DNA from: Eriocheir sinensis
Lineage: Eukaryota > Arthropoda > Malacostraca > Decapoda > Varunidae
Reading direction: 5' to 3'
NCBI RefSeq assembly: GCF_024679095.1
Contig: NC_066509.1
Span: forward strand, 17,397,015 to 17,461,014
DNA: 64,000 nucleotides
Positions within the stretch are counted from its first letter, which is position 1; the number at the start of each line of letters is the position of its first letter. The notes under the pieces are model-generated. The model saw only the letters and a program-made list of their open reading frames with translations, was not told the origin of the DNA and did not search any database. A program made the translations under genes and the position numbers. Shown here piece after piece: positions 23,150-35,339 of the stretch.

Positions 23150-24230
23150 TTATTATTATTATTATTATTTTTTTTTTTTTTTTTTATTATCATTACTACT
23201 GTACTATATTTTTTTCAACATCATTGTTTTTATTATTGTTACCATTATTATTAGTAGTAGTAGCAGTAGCAGTAGTAGTAGTAGTACTACTACTATTATT
23301 AATAAATTATTATTATTATTATTATTAGTAGTAGTAGTAGTACATAAGAACATAAGAACGCAGGAGTCTACAAGAGGCCGGTAGGCCTGTACTAGGCAGC
23401 TCCTTTGACCCTAAGCTCCCGTGTATCTTACCCCACCTAATATCGCTGTCCATGAATTTATCTAGTCTATTTTTGAATGTGACAATTGTATTGGCACTCA
23501 CCACATGACTGCTAAGCCCATTCCACTCATCCACCACCCTGTTAGTACACCAATTTTTGCCTATGTCCCTGTTGAATCTGAATTTATCCAGTTTAAACCC
23601 ATTACTTCGTGTCCTACCCGGTTCTCTTACCAACAAAACCTTATGAATGTCTCCCTTATTAAAGCCCTTCATCCATTTATGAACCTCGATCATGTCTCCA
23701 CGCACCCTTCGCCTTTCTAGAGAATGCAAGTTTAACTGTTTGAGTCTTTCCTCGTAGGGCAAGTTTCTCAACCCCTGAATCATCTTAGTCATCCTCCTCT
23801 GCACCGATTCTAATATTTTGATATCCATTCTATAGTAAGGTGACCAGAACTGAACCGCATAGTCAAGATGAGGTCTAACTAATGCTAAATATAGTTTGAG
23901 GAAGACTTCGGGGCTTCTGTTGCTTACGCTCCTTGAAATAAATCCCAGTACCCTATTACCTCGATTTCTAGCTTGAATGCATTGTGCCCTTGGACGGAGA
24001 TCCGACCTCACTAAGACCCCTAAATCCCTCTCGCACCCAGACCTCCTTATGAGAGTGTCATTTAAGCAATAGTTATGTGAGGGGTTGTTCCTACCTACAC
24101 TCAGAATACTGGACTTCCCTACATTGAACTCCATCTGCCATTTATCCGCCCAGTCATACATCTTAAAGATGTCGGTTAGTGGGTCACTGAGTACATCACC
24201 TAATTCCTTTAATACCTTTAATAATAGTAG
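23150..24230 (-). pseudogene. CR1/L2-like non-LTR retrotransposon, 3' fragment
   Basis: A minus-strand frame of about 300 residues encodes the C-terminal part of a CR1/L2-like ORF2. Motifs in order are MYDWADKWQMEFNVGKSS, CERDLGVLV, LVRPHLDYAVQFWSPYYR, RRMTKMIQGLRNLPYEERL and NRVVDEWNGLSSHVV. The catalytic box lies upstream of the truncation near 24230. The 3' end passes into a TACTAC/TAATAA microsatellite and T-rich run (23150-23340), as expected for this group. Only the last third is present but it is open, so the insertion may be relatively young. It would lie in the third PDH intron if the 3' exon at 25131 is real. Confidence 0.85.
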
Positions 24231-24419
24231 TAACAACATTATTATTATTTTTTCTAATGGTACTTCTTAATATTATTTAATCTCAAAATTATTTTCCTAA
24301 ACTAACTTTTTTCTTATTCTTTTAATTCTTATTTTCTTAAGGTATCACCCTACCGTTTTATAATAAAACACTTATTTCATGTTCCATCTCAATCGCTTTT
24401 CTTCATCTCGGATCGTTTA

Positions 24420-24840
24420 GTTGCAGCATTTTATTCCTTACTCCCCACTAACCAGCCCCCAACTATACCAATTGCACCATCCCTATCACCACCTCTTCTC
24501 TAGCCCCACCATAAACATTATCCACCTCCACCGTTTTTCACCTATCACTATATACACCACAACTATAACAACTATTCATCAACCTCACTACCACTATTCC
24601 CCATCCTCACCCCAACCTTTAGCCATCCTCATCTCGATTGTTCCCCTCCGCCATGCCCACCATTCCCCACTAACTTTCCTCACAATAATCAGCATTTTCC
24701 ACACTATCCCCACCATTACCCCCGACCAGTACCACCATTCATCCCCATGGTCGTCACCATAACTCCTCACCATCGTCACTATTCCTCCCACCATTACTAC
24801 CATTTCTGCAACCATAACAACCATTCACCTCACCATAACG
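24420..24840 (+). repeat. C/A/T-rich low-complexity tract
   Basis: Repeated CACCATTAC-like, G-poor sequence. The reading frames here are low-complexity and not supported as genes. Confidence 0.7.
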
Positions 24841-25130
24841 CCGAGTGTCCTAAGACTACCCACATGCTGTCCTAAAGATCATCTATACAGGCGGTCTCTT
24901 TATAAATTCTAAAGATGATAAAAAATTAACTCTGCAGGGGGCATCATGACCAAAGCAAGGTGGAGCCATTGTAAAACACTGTGGAATAATGGAGTGTGTC
25001 CGACCAGCAGGCCTCATAGGCTCAACGTAAAAAATTAATCGTTAACAATACCATTAATCTTAATCACCATCCTCTCCAATCAAGATCACCGTCATTCCCC
25101 CACACCATTAAGAAATCCCGTTTCCCCCAG

Positions 25131-25330
25131 AACGAGGCCAGAGGACGCGTTGAGAGCTTCTTCAACTTCACCGGGCGACACCATCACCTCTCCGTTACGT
25201 CAATCATTCAATCAGTCAGTCAGCCAGTCAGTCGATCAGTCATTCAATCGGTCGATCAATTAGCGATCGAAGGTCAGGCTCTTATGTACTTACCTTGAAG
25301 GGTCTCATTAAACCATAAAGATAGTACCCT
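25131..25330 (+). other. candidate 3' UTR exon of the PDH gene
   Basis: A strong acceptor (CGTTTCCCCCAG) precedes GC-rich sequence starting AACGAGGCCAGAGGACGCG. The variant poly(A) signal ATTAAA lies at 25307-25312 with T/G-rich sequence after it. A matching donor, AACAG|GTGAGA at 22469/22470, lies 66 bases after the PDH stop. The exon includes a degenerate TCAG tetranucleotide stretch (25201-25262). Without RNA evidence the link remains a hypothesis; the alternative is that the PDH transcript ends near 22470. Confidence 0.35.
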
Positions 25331-25549
25331 CATCTTGTGTTACTTTTTACCTTCCATTATTATTTAATGTATTCCCAATTAGTCTTGTTCCAGTATGAAT
25401 GTTGTTTGTCTGCAAAGAAAAGGCATCAAATTGCTCTCCTTAACTGAAGCTAAAATGGTGCATTATGATCCTGTGAAGTGTGTGGAAGAATGGCTTGATT
25501 TTAATGGTAAAATTTTTTTTTTCCCCTCCCATATGCCGTCCATATGTAA

Positions 25550-25985
25550 AGGCTTTGTCCGCCCTCGTATATGGAGTATGCATTTCATATAAGGTGGCCT
25601 CCACACAGGCAGGCAGCCCTCTTGAACAAAGTACAGTCAAAGGCTCTTCGCCTCATCTACTGCGCTTATCATACTGATAGTCTTCTGCATCTTACATTCG
25701 GCCGCAGTGTTGCGTCTCTATCATCTATCTATATTACCATGCTGACTCTCTTCTAAACTTGCTATCTGCATGCCTTCACCCCTCCCACAGCCCCGCTGCA
25801 CACCACTTTCTACTCTACCTCATTCTTATACTGTGCAAATTCCTTATTGAAGAGTTAACTATAATCTTTATTCCTTCATCCCTTTCGCTGGTAAACTTTG
25901 GAACAGCATTCCTATCTACGACTTTACCCCCTTCAAGAGAGGGAGTTTCAAGAATTCACCTCTCTTTTGGCCACTCTAATCTATA
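25550..25985 (+). pseudogene. jockey-like 3' fragment (J2)
   Basis: Degraded C-terminal RT sequence with recognisable pieces: GGCTTTGTCCGCCCTCGTAT, a KALRLI-like stretch, and the terminal TTCAAGAGAGGG and CACCTCTCTTTTGGCCAC shared with the other copies. Many indels make this one of the oldest jockey pieces here. Confidence 0.7.
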
Positions 25986-25999
25986 CTCTAAAGGAACAG

Positions 26000-26400
26000 T
26001 ATGCGCGGTAAGTGGATTCTTGGTGTTAAATTTTCTTGTGATTTACATAGGTTTTCACCTTCTAATTTACTCAATCTATCTACTAGTGATAGATATAAGG
26101 CTCACGGCCGAAAAATCAAGCACCAGAGATACCGGTGTATCTTAATGGAAAATTAGTTATGATTCAGCCTGTTCTCATCCATTTGCTGAGTTTCAAAACA
26201 AAAAAACAGATATTTTTTACAGTAAACAGCAAGGACAATAATCGAAGAAAAACAAAACAAGCCCGCTAAGAATTGCTCCTACATAACAAACAGGAGTGGC
26301 AAGAAGAGAGGGCAGTGAGTGGTGGCTGAGTGGGCATTTTCACCGGGCTGAGGGTTCGCCATGGGATATCATCTAGTTTGCTGAGTTGTGAGGGGGCCGT
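26000..26400. other. no gene recognised
   Basis: AT-rich sequence. Around 26303-26350 a TGGCTGAGTGGGC followed by GGGTTCGCC could be a tRNA-like Pol III head, but it is too weak to annotate. Confidence 0.4.
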
Positions 26401-27780
26401 GAGATCAATGAGAGAGCAGCATACTTAAGGTGCGAAGCACCTGTGCCTTATAGAGGAGTATGAGTGCTTGAGAGTCGAGAAAGTGTCTTCAGCAACGAAA
26501 GGTCATACTTTGAGGATAGCTTATCTGCAGACACTGTTGATGTGTCTATCCAACATCAGGTCTTTGTCTATATCAACGCCTAGGAGAGATATGATTTCCT
26601 GTAAAGGAATGAATGCCCTACCATTTCGATCTTGTTCTTCACCACAGCTGCAGCAGCAGAGAAACGGGAGATGGCAATAGCATGGGTATTGTTAGGTGCA
26701 AAGGCCACCTGCCAGAGGGATCTACAGCCCTTGATAGTGTCGAACGTGGCGTTGATTATCACCTGTTGCGAGTTATGGAGGCTGTATAAGACAATGAGGG
26801 TGAATCATATGCGTACGAGGTACTTTAGGGTTTTGTTGTAGGAGGTCGTCTTTGACTACGTTCCACAGGATATGTCCAAGCATGGATCACTACGGGTACT
26901 GGCGAGACTCTGCCCACCAAATACCATGGGTCCTATCTTTGAGAAAGTCTTCAATTATGTCCAGTAAAACTCCATAAATGCCCCTGGTTTTGAGTTTTTT
27001 CAGGGGCCCCTCGTAAAAAACTCGGTCAAATACTCCCCCTATATCAAGGGTATCGAGAAACTAGGGTATCGAGGACTCTTTCCAGCGCATTTTGCCAATC
27101 CGAAGCGAGGAGGAGGAGATCTGCTGTGGAATGGGAAGGGCGGAATCGAAAGTGTCTGCTTGACGATGTATTTTTCCTCTAGCAGTAGTTAACCGACAAT
27201 AACCTTATTTAATACCTTGCTGGCCGCAGACTGTAGGGGGAGTGGACGGTAGTTAGATGGTTCGGTTTTCGAATGTTTCTTGTGCATAGGTATTACTCTA
27301 CTCCGTATCCATTACGTTGGACACAGTCGGTCCGCCATCCAGGTAAGAAGGAGAGTGGTAAGGGGTGCTGTAAACTCAGAAGTTCAGCTTCGGAGTGGGG
27401 GAGGACTCACGTCTTAGGGGCCAGTCATTTATCTTGTGTTTATATCTTGCAGAAGCATCTTCACCAGTGTTTTATCTATCTCAATATTGACCAAGTGTTC
27501 CTGACACCTGGTTTGGAGACAAGGTGGTGTCCTGAATCGGGGATAGACATCATTGCTCTGCACCTTTGTCCAATTAGTTTAGGTTTGTGGCAGTTGCTAG
27601 AGGCCACAGTGCCATCAGGTTTGTTAGGTCGGGGGATGCCCTCATGTGTTATGATGCCCAGCTTATCCTGGATGGCCGACCATCACACTATGCTGCCTAC
27701 TCCAGAGCAAGTCAACTCGCAGCTGTTTTCAGTTAATCATTCCCCATATGCATATCGGCTGGTAGAGACAACCCGCTTAC
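26400..27780 (-). pseudogene. degenerate non-LTR retrotransposon (I/R1-like)
   Basis: Scattered minus-strand frames give IGGVFDRVFYEGPLKKLKTR followed by GIYGVLLDIIEDFL near 26980. Downstream are weak LGHILWNVVKDDLL- and PLQEIISLLGVDIDKDLMLD-like pieces, matching RT blocks of the kind DIxGAFDxVW and LGVxxDxxL. The upstream side (27200-27260) includes an RP-type YRP remnant. Frame changes every 50-100 bases show an old copy. The clade is inferred from motif style only. Confidence 0.5.
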
Positions 27781-27789
27781 AGGTTCTTT

Positions 27790-29776
27790 GATTTTTTTTT
27801 TTTTCAACAAAGGAGACAGCTCAAAGGCACACAAAAAAAGAAAATAATAAAAAAAAGCCCGCTACTCGCTGCTCCCAAAAAAGAACCAAAAGAAGTGGCC
27901 GAAAGAAAGATCAATTTCGGGAGGAGAGGTGTCCTGATACCCTCCTTTTGAAAGAGTTCAAGTCGTAGGCAGGAGGAAATACAGAAGGAAGATTGTTCCA
28001 GAGTTTACCTGCGTGAGGGATGAAAGAGTGAAGATGTTGGTTAACTCTTGCATAAGGGGTTTGGATAGTATAGGGATGAGCATGAGTAGAAAGTCGTGAG
28101 CAGCGGGGCCGCGGGAGGGGGGAGGCATGCAGTTAGCAAGTTCAGAAGAGCAGTCAGCGTGGAAATATCGATAGAAGATAGAAAGAGAGGCAACATCGCG
28201 GCGGAATTTAAGAGATAGAAGACTATCAGTAGGAGGAGGAGAGCTGATGAGACGAAGAGCCTTAGACTCCACTCTGTCCAGAAGAGCTGTGTGAGTGGAG
28301 CCTCCCCACACGTGAGATGCATACTCCATACGAGAGCGGACAATGCCCCTGTATATGGATAGCAACTGCGCGGGGGAGAAGAACTGGCGGAGACGATACA
28401 GAACGCCCAACCTCGAGCAACCTGATTTAACGAGAGAGGAGATATGAAGTTTCCAGTTGAGATTTCGAGTTAAGGATAGACCGAGGATGTTTAGTGTTGA
28501 AGATGGTGACAGCTGAGTGTTGTCGAAGAATAGGGGATAGGTGTTTGGAAGATTGTGTCGAGTTGATAGGTGGATCAATTGAGTTTTTGAGGCATTGAAG
28601 GACACAAGGTTCCTTCTGCCCAAATCGGAAATGATAGCAAGGTCTGAGGTTAAGCGTTCTGCAGCCTCCAGTCTGGAGTCGTGTACTTCCTGTTGAGAGG
28701 GTCTTCTATTGAAAGAAGTTGAATAATGCAGAGTGGAGTCGTCGGCGTATGAGTGGACAGGACAGTTTGTTATGGAAAGAAGATCATTGATGAATAACAG
28801 GAAGAGAGTGGGTGATAGGACAGAGCCCTGTGGAACGCCACTGTTGATAGGTTTAGGGGAAGAGCAGTGACCGTCTACCACCGCAGAGATAGAACGGCCG
28901 GAAAGGAAACTGGAGATAAAGGAACAGAGAGAGGGATAGAATCCGAAAGATTCGATATGTCTAGCGCAACAGAGAAAGTTTCACTGAAACGACTAAGAGA
29001 GGATGACCAAGAGTCAGTTAAGAGAGCAAGAAGATCGCCAGTAGAACGCCCCTTGCGGAATCCATACTGGCGATCAGATAGAAGGTTAGAAGTGGAAAGG
29101 TGCTTTTGAATATTCCGGTTAAGGATTGATTCAAAAGCTTTAGATAGACAGAAAAGTAAAGCTATAGGGCGGTAGTTTGAGGGATTGGAACGGTCACCCT
29201 TCTTAGGCACAGGCTGTACAAAGCCATACTTCCAGCAGGAAGGAAAGATAGATGTTGATAGGCAGAGACGAAAGAGTTTGACCAGGCAGGGTGTCAGCAC
29301 AGAAGCACCGTTTTTAAGGACAATAGGAGGCACTCCATCAGGTCCTTAAGCCTTCTGAGAGTTGAGTCCAGAGAGGGCATAGAAAACATCATTTGGAAGA
29401 ATCTTAATAACAGGCATAAAGGAGTCAGAGGGGGATGAGTAGGAGGAATATGCCCAGAATCGTCCAGGGTGGAGTTCTTACAGAAAGTTTGAGCGAAGAG
29501 CTCAGCTTTAGAGACAGATGAGACGGCAGTGCTGCCGTCAGGGTTAAGGAGAGGCGGGAAAGAGGAAGAAGTGAAATTGGAGGAGATATATTTGGCTAGA
29601 TGTCAGAAGTCACGGGAAGAATTAGAAGAAGCAAGGTGTTGGCATTTTCTATTAATGAAAAAAGTTTTGGTAAGTCGGAGAATAGATTTGGCATGATTCC
29701 GGGCTGAAATGTAAAGATCAAAGTTAGCGGGAGTTCGAAGGCTCTGGAACCTTTTGTGAGTTGCCTCTCTATCTGA
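27790..29776 (-). pseudogene. jockey-like retrotransposon copy J3
   Basis: Minus-strand pieces cover the RT: 29770-29340 (AKSILRLTK and FAQTFCKNSTLDDSGH), 29333-28875 (PIVLKNGASVLTPCLVKLFR, YRPIALLFCLSKAFESILNR, a damaged FSVALDIS block) and 28881-27958. The last has [46 protein letters not shown] and [17 protein letters not shown] deletion near 28930 removes the KAFDRVW region, and there is a stop or frameshift near 29345. The 3' end has the family tail (GAGTAGCGGGC region) and a poly(A), seen as T-run 27791-27803. The 5' end is truncated in the pre-RT linker. Confidence 0.88.
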
Positions 29777-29813
29777 TGGAAGTATAATTTTATAATGCCG
29801 GACTCCCCTTGTA

Positions 29814-30120
29814 CAGCCATGGCTGATAGTCCATGAGCAGGTGGTGGTTCAGGCCACAGCCAATGGTAGGCAGAGCGTTCGAACAAGTTGACGTTCTACA
29901 CATCTCTCAACAACGCTGTGAACGAGTTGTTAATAATTTTGTATGTAGGTCTGGGAATCGCAAGTAATGCATCACCAAATGTTTTGGCTCGTTGTATTTG
30001 AGGTTATAATTACAAGAGATAGCTGTATGTATGGAATACCCATGATATGTAATGAGTAAGATTAATAATAACCGATATTACGGCATATGACTGCTCTAAT
30101 ATAAATGGTGAGATGCAAAT

Positions 30121-30175
<55 letters not shown>

Positions 30176-31332
30176 AAATATGCTCATGGTTTTTTTTCTG
30201 ATTTCATATTAATGTTATCCAGGTTTCATGAAAAGTGAATATGTAATGTTGACCGATAAACTTTGCCATTCTAGATTTACAAACATTTGGATGCCAATAA
30301 TTAAGGTGAAGTGAGTAACATGTCACATATACGGTATTGTAATCTTTATTAAGGTCATAAAGCATCACATAGTTTCCTATGTAAAATTCAACAGATTATT
30401 GATAAATAAGTGCAGGATAAGGGAATAGGGCAGCACCCCAGCCTCATGGGGTATAGCATAAATCTGGATACAGACAGGTAACGACTTGCCTCGTGATCGT
30501 ATAGTCACATGTTCAATCCCTGCCAACAGCGCTATTTCGTGGGGGAAGGTAACACTCTCCTTTTACCCTAGTGATGCGTTATGTCCTTTCCTAATATTTA
30601 ATCCACCCCCCCTCAGCGTCAATCACCTGCTGGAGACGTGAGGGAAGAGAGTCTACCAGCTTTGAACACATGTCGAGTGTTCGTCTGATACTCTCCCAGA
30701 CATCATAGGAATACCTGCATGGTTATATCTGCTTTGGTCTTCTCTGCTACCTCCCACTCACGCTTCATAATGCCCCATATATTTTCTTTTGGACTGACAT
30801 CACAGCCCTTAGGGGACCAGTCAATGAGATGAATTTCTGCCAAACGTCATTACCTCGGCAACTGCTTTGTTAAGATAAAATTCACCAAAGGACACTCAAA
30901 ACGACTGTTAGGTGATTTGGAGGTTTTAATGGGAACTAATGGTTTCGCTAGATCTTGCTCAGTTGGTTCAAACTTTGTTTTACACCTTTTGTGTTGGTAA
31001 CGATAATGGCTGTAATACAGGATTTACGATGAGGTCATGCATATTCAGTCAATCGTGTGCTCTTACATTATTATCCAACATATGAGCGTTGACCTTTTTT
31101 ATACCTCCGCCAAAGCCTGTAACAAAACTGTATTTTAACTTCATCTTCATAATACAGCATAAATGGTTCACACACCTAACATATTATATACAACTACAAA
31201 CAACTCGTTAACTCGTTCACCAAGGAGCGGCCACGTTGAGAGGGGTGAGGATAATCAACTTCCTCGAATGCTCTGCACAGTATTGGCTGTGGCTTCCCCC
31301 ACCACCTGCTCATGGACTATCAGCCATGGCTG
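29814..31332 (-). mobile_element. Tc1-like DNA transposon with TA duplication
   Basis: The terminal 20 bases on each side are the same inverted repeat, CAGCCATGGCTGATAGTCCA. Similarity continues inward for well over 100 bases with gaps (for example GAACGAGTT near 29922 and 31217). TA dinucleotides flank both ends (29812-29813 and 31333-31334), the canonical Tc1/mariner target. The 1519-bp size fits the family. The interior holds a broken transposase on the minus strand and a TG array at 30124-30171. Confidence 0.85.
30591..30842 (-). pseudogene. Tc1-like transposase, C-terminal end
   Basis: The minus strand reads IHLIDWSPKGCDVSPKENIW followed by GIMKREWE. This is the family DWPPxSPDLNPIENLW motif carrying the last catalytic acidic residue. 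After a small frameshift come SKLVDSLPSRLQQVIDAEGG and WIKY, then a stop, the typical Tc1 C-terminus. Upstream catalytic aspartates are not readable, so the gene is heavily decayed. Confidence 0.82.
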
Positions 31333-31532
31333 TACCTCTTTCAAACATTGTACTTATTCACCAGCGGCAAGGCGACACGAACCCGAATTAAGGCAGGTCG
31401 CTGGGCTTGGAAGATTACTCCTGCGTGAACACCTGTTTCTCCTGGACACAACACAGTGGTTGCTGAGCGGTCAGCGTGAGGCGCGGTGTTCAGGGGGACC
31501 AGGGTGAATAAACCTAAATTCTCTTAGGGCGA

Positions 31533-31578
31533 GTGCATGTCTCCTCCCCTACTCGCCGGCCACCGCTGGCTTCGCCCC

Positions 31579-31647
<69 letters not shown>

Positions 31648-32390
31648 CTCCAACCGCCCCCTTGCCCTCAGCGGTACCGTCGACACCAGCGGACAACACC
31701 ACGCAGCGGGAGGGTGCTAGTGGCACCGCCCATGATGGCTTCACCGTCGTGAATGGAGGAGCCAAACCAGCCAGACAAGCGATTTATCCTGTTCATTGCT
31801 TCAACAGGTTTGCCATTCTGGAGGAGGAGGACGAGCAGAAGAGCACCTTCCTGGTGGGTGACTCCATGATTCGCCAGCAGGTCGTTGAGTTTTGCGGCAG
31901 AGTTCCTCGTCGAAGACGGAACTATTGCTATCCTGGTGCTGGGATCGACGATATAACTGCTGATCTTGAAGAGATCTCCCCCCAGTCTACTAATGATTCA
32001 CTGTTTGTTATTCACACAGGTACGAACGACGTCACCACGACCCGGTCTGAGGAACTCCTGGACAAGTACCGTAGGCTCATCCAGCAGTATAAGTCTAAAT
32101 CCCCTTACATTTTGATTTCAGGAGTTCTACCACGGACGTGGGCGGAGAGCGACTTTTTCAGTAAGGCCTTCAGCCTAAACAACTGCTTACAGACTCTTTG
32201 TAGGGAGCTTGACGTGGAGTTCTTCAACGCCTGGGACAATTTCTATGGACAAAGTGAGCTCTTCAACAGGGACGGATTACACCTGTCTCCCATCGGGGCA
32301 GCCAGATTCGGAAGGCTCCTCAACGACGCAGTACGTGACATCCGAGCAAAAAAAGAGTCACAGCCACGTCCCTCCACCCCGCCCGTGTAA
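31533..32390 (+). CDS. CR1/L2-like ORF1 with SGNH/GDSL esterase domain
   Basis: An intact frame. The first part includes a (TC)n-encoded SLSLSL run, which may be non-native, so the true start may lie further in (for example before CFNRFAILEEEDEQ). The esterase-like domain has block I FLVGDSMIR, block III HTGTNDVTT, and the C-terminal DGLHLSPIGAARF with the Asp-x-x-His pair. Such a domain is known from ORF1 of CR1-group retrotransposons, where its role in retrotransposition is not settled. ORF2 follows 80 bp downstream, so both belong to one element. ORF1 has no internal stop although ORF2 is dead. Confidence 0.8.
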
Positions 32391-32470
32391 ATAAACGCCA
32401 TGCATCGCAACAAACCCGTAACCGTGATCCCGCAAGTACCACCACCTCTATTACCAAGCCTCTAGATAAC

Positions 32471-35220
32471 TTGAAAATCCTTAGTTTCAATGCACGTAGC
32501 CTAAAAAGCAAATTTGATGGACCGAGATGTCTTGCTCTAACAGAAAATTTTGACATAATTGCTATAACCGAAACATTTATAGACACCACAAATATTGATT
32601 TAAGTTCCGAATACAACATAGATGGCTACAGACTCTTCAACAAAGATCGTGTAAACCGCAGAGGCGGTGGCGTCGCCCTTTTTGTCAAAAGCTATTTGCA
32701 ACCCACTGACAAAACACCAAGAGACAGTAACGTTGAACATTTGTGCGTGCGAGTAAACATTGCAAAAGTCAATTTAAATATATCTGTCACCTACAGACCT
32801 CCCGGGCAATTACTCGATGACGACCTTGAAATGTACAGCGTCTTAAGGCAGTCACTTAATAACAACGACTCACTGATATTAGGAGACTTTAACCTCCCCC
32901 ATATCGACTGGGCGACACTGTCAGGTACAGAAGGCGAGTCACATAGAATGATCGAATTTCTAGAAGAAAATTATATAAGCCAAATGGTTTCTGAACCAAC
33001 TCGACAAAATAATATACTCGACCTTGTTATAAAGACCCAAGATAACCTAGTCAGTAATGTCACGGTAGGAGAACACCTCGGTTCTTGCGATCATGAATTA
33101 GTGCGCGTCGACATTAGAGCTCAGTCATCAGTGACTGAAAATAAAGTAAAGGTGCCCAATTTCAAAAGAGCTAACTTCGTAGAAATCCGACAAAAACTAA
33201 CAGAAATACAACTATCAGATGACGGCAATGTAGAGGAAGCCTGGCTAAGCTTTAAAAATCACTTACTCACTCAGCAGAACACATTCGTCCCCTTGTACGA
33301 GAAGTGAATTAACACTAATAAAAGCCCACCGTGGTTTAATAGCGAAATTAAACAATTAGTCAATGAGAGAAAATTGTTTTACAGGTTAAAGAAATAACAA
33401 AACACGCCCGAAAATATTAGACTTAATAATGATGCCAGGCGACGAGTAAAAAGATTAGTATGTCAGGCAAAGCGTATATATGAAGAAACTATTGCAGCCA
33501 ACTGTAAAAATAATCCGAAATCTTTCTTCAGTTACATAAACAACAGAAAAGCGATCAAAAGTGGTATTGGACCTTTAACAAACAGCGACGGTGCACTAGT
33601 GACTGACAGCCAACACATTGGAAACCTCTTAAACAATTACTTTTCCTCGGTGTTTAATACTAACAGTCTTCCTCCCACTACCACCAACACCAGTACTATT
33701 GCAAATTTCGAGCATGCATTGCCTAATTTTGAAATAACAACCGATGAAGTCCTTAAAGCTATCCATTCACTTAAAACAAATAAAAGTCCTGGACCCGACA
33801 AAGTATATCGTACACTGCATAAAGAAACAAAAAGCGAAATACATTCCTCCCTCACTACCGTATTCAATATGTCCTTGCGACAAGGCATCGTCCCTTCGGA
33901 TTGGAAAAAGGCTAACGTGACACCGATTTTTAAGAAAGGAGAAAAAAAAATACCAGGTAACTACCGACCCATTAGTCTAATTTCAATTGTAGGTAAGCTA
34001 CTCGAGAGCATAATTAGAGACAAAATTGTGAGTTAACTCGAAAGCCACTCATTAATTGGGGATTCACAACATGGCTTCCGTAACAAAAGATCCTGCCTGT
34101 TAAACCTACTGACCTTTTATAACGATCTCTTCTCAGTTTATGACGTAACCAAATCAGTGGACGTAGTCTATCTTGATTTCCAGAAAGCGTTCGATAAAGT
34201 CCCACATCATAAATTACTTTTTAAATTAAAGCAAATAGGTATTGACGGTCTAGTAAACCAATGGATCGCGAATTGGTTGAGCAACAGACATTGACGGATT
34301 TAACTCAAGAGTGGGCGCCGGCCACTAGTGGCGTCCCTCAGGGCTCGGTTCTTGGCCCAGTGCTCTTCATTATTTACATCAACGATGTGGATGTTGGACT
34401 CAATAATCGCATTATTAAATTTGCAGACTTCACAAAGATTGGTAACTCGGTTCTCACTGACGAAGACAGGCAAAGCCTCCAAGAGGATTTACACAAAATT
34501 TCAGCTTGGTCGGATAAATAGGAGATGTCCTTTAACGTAGACAAGTGCCAGGTCCTTCAAGTTGGAACAAAAAATAAGAAGTTCGATTACGAAATGCGCG
34601 GCGTTAAACTCACAAGCGTTCAATGCGTTAAGGACCTGGGGGTCAAAATCGCGTCAAACCTCAAATTCTCACATCAATGCATCGATGCAGCAAATAAAGC
34701 GAACAGAATGTTGGGCTTCATTAATAGAAACTTTTTATTCAAGAATAAAGATGTAATACTTCCGCTCTACAATAGTTTAGTCAGACCCCACTTGGAATAT
34801 GCGGTACACTTTTGGTCTCCCCACCATGCAAAGGACATTGCTAAATTAGAAGGTGTTCAGCGTCGAGCAACAAAAATGATCCCTTCCTTGCGCAACAAAT
34901 CCTACGAAGAAAGGCTTTCCACCCTTAACATGTTCTCTCTTGAGAAACGTCGCCTCCGAGGAAAACTGATCGAATGTTTTAAAATACTTAATGGTTTCAC
35001 GAATGTAGACAGAACAAAATTGTTTATGATCGATGACACTTTGCGAACGAGGAACAATGGCATAAAACTCAAATGTAGACAAGTAAATTCCAAATTTTTC
35101 TTCACCAACGTTGTAGTGCGAGAATGGAATAAGCTCCCACCACCAGTGGTCCAGTGTAACACGATTGACTCCTTTAAAAACAAGCTCGACCGTCACTTCC
35201 TTCAACTTAATATTAACTAG
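32471..35220 (+). pseudogene. CR1/L2-like ORF2 (endonuclease and reverse transcriptase)
   Basis: The N-terminal APE-type endonuclease (32471-33100) starts MKILSFNARSLKSKFDG. It contains IIAITETFI, RGGGVALF, LILGDFNLPHIDW and a terminal GSCDHELV. The RT follows: [52 protein letters not shown] and SGVPQGSVLGPVLF. The box expected as FADD reads FADF (near 34420), losing a catalytic Asp. The C-terminal LVRPHLEYAVHFWSPHHAKD and RRATKMIPSL blocks are open to 35220. Stops at 33305, about 33396, 34034 and 34519, plus a frameshift between 34036 and 34290, confirm inactivation. The 3' UTR ends in a TCTC tract near 35343-35369. Confidence 0.9.
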
Positions 35221-35339
35221 AGTAGAAAAGCAACATTTTGGAGCCATCTGATTAATGTAGAATCACTTAGGTTTAAGGACAGACCACCTAGTCTGGACCA
35301 TGGGGTCTGTGTGGTCTGATTCTCTGTGTAAGTCTATGT

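Noticed and set aside
27273..27791. 172-residue plus-strand ORF
   Set aside because: It is antisense to a degenerate non-LTR element and has no recognisable domain.
30420..30545. Possible tRNA-like head in the Tc1-like element
   Set aside because: A TGTTCAATCCC B-box-like sequence exists but no acceptable A box at the right spacing.
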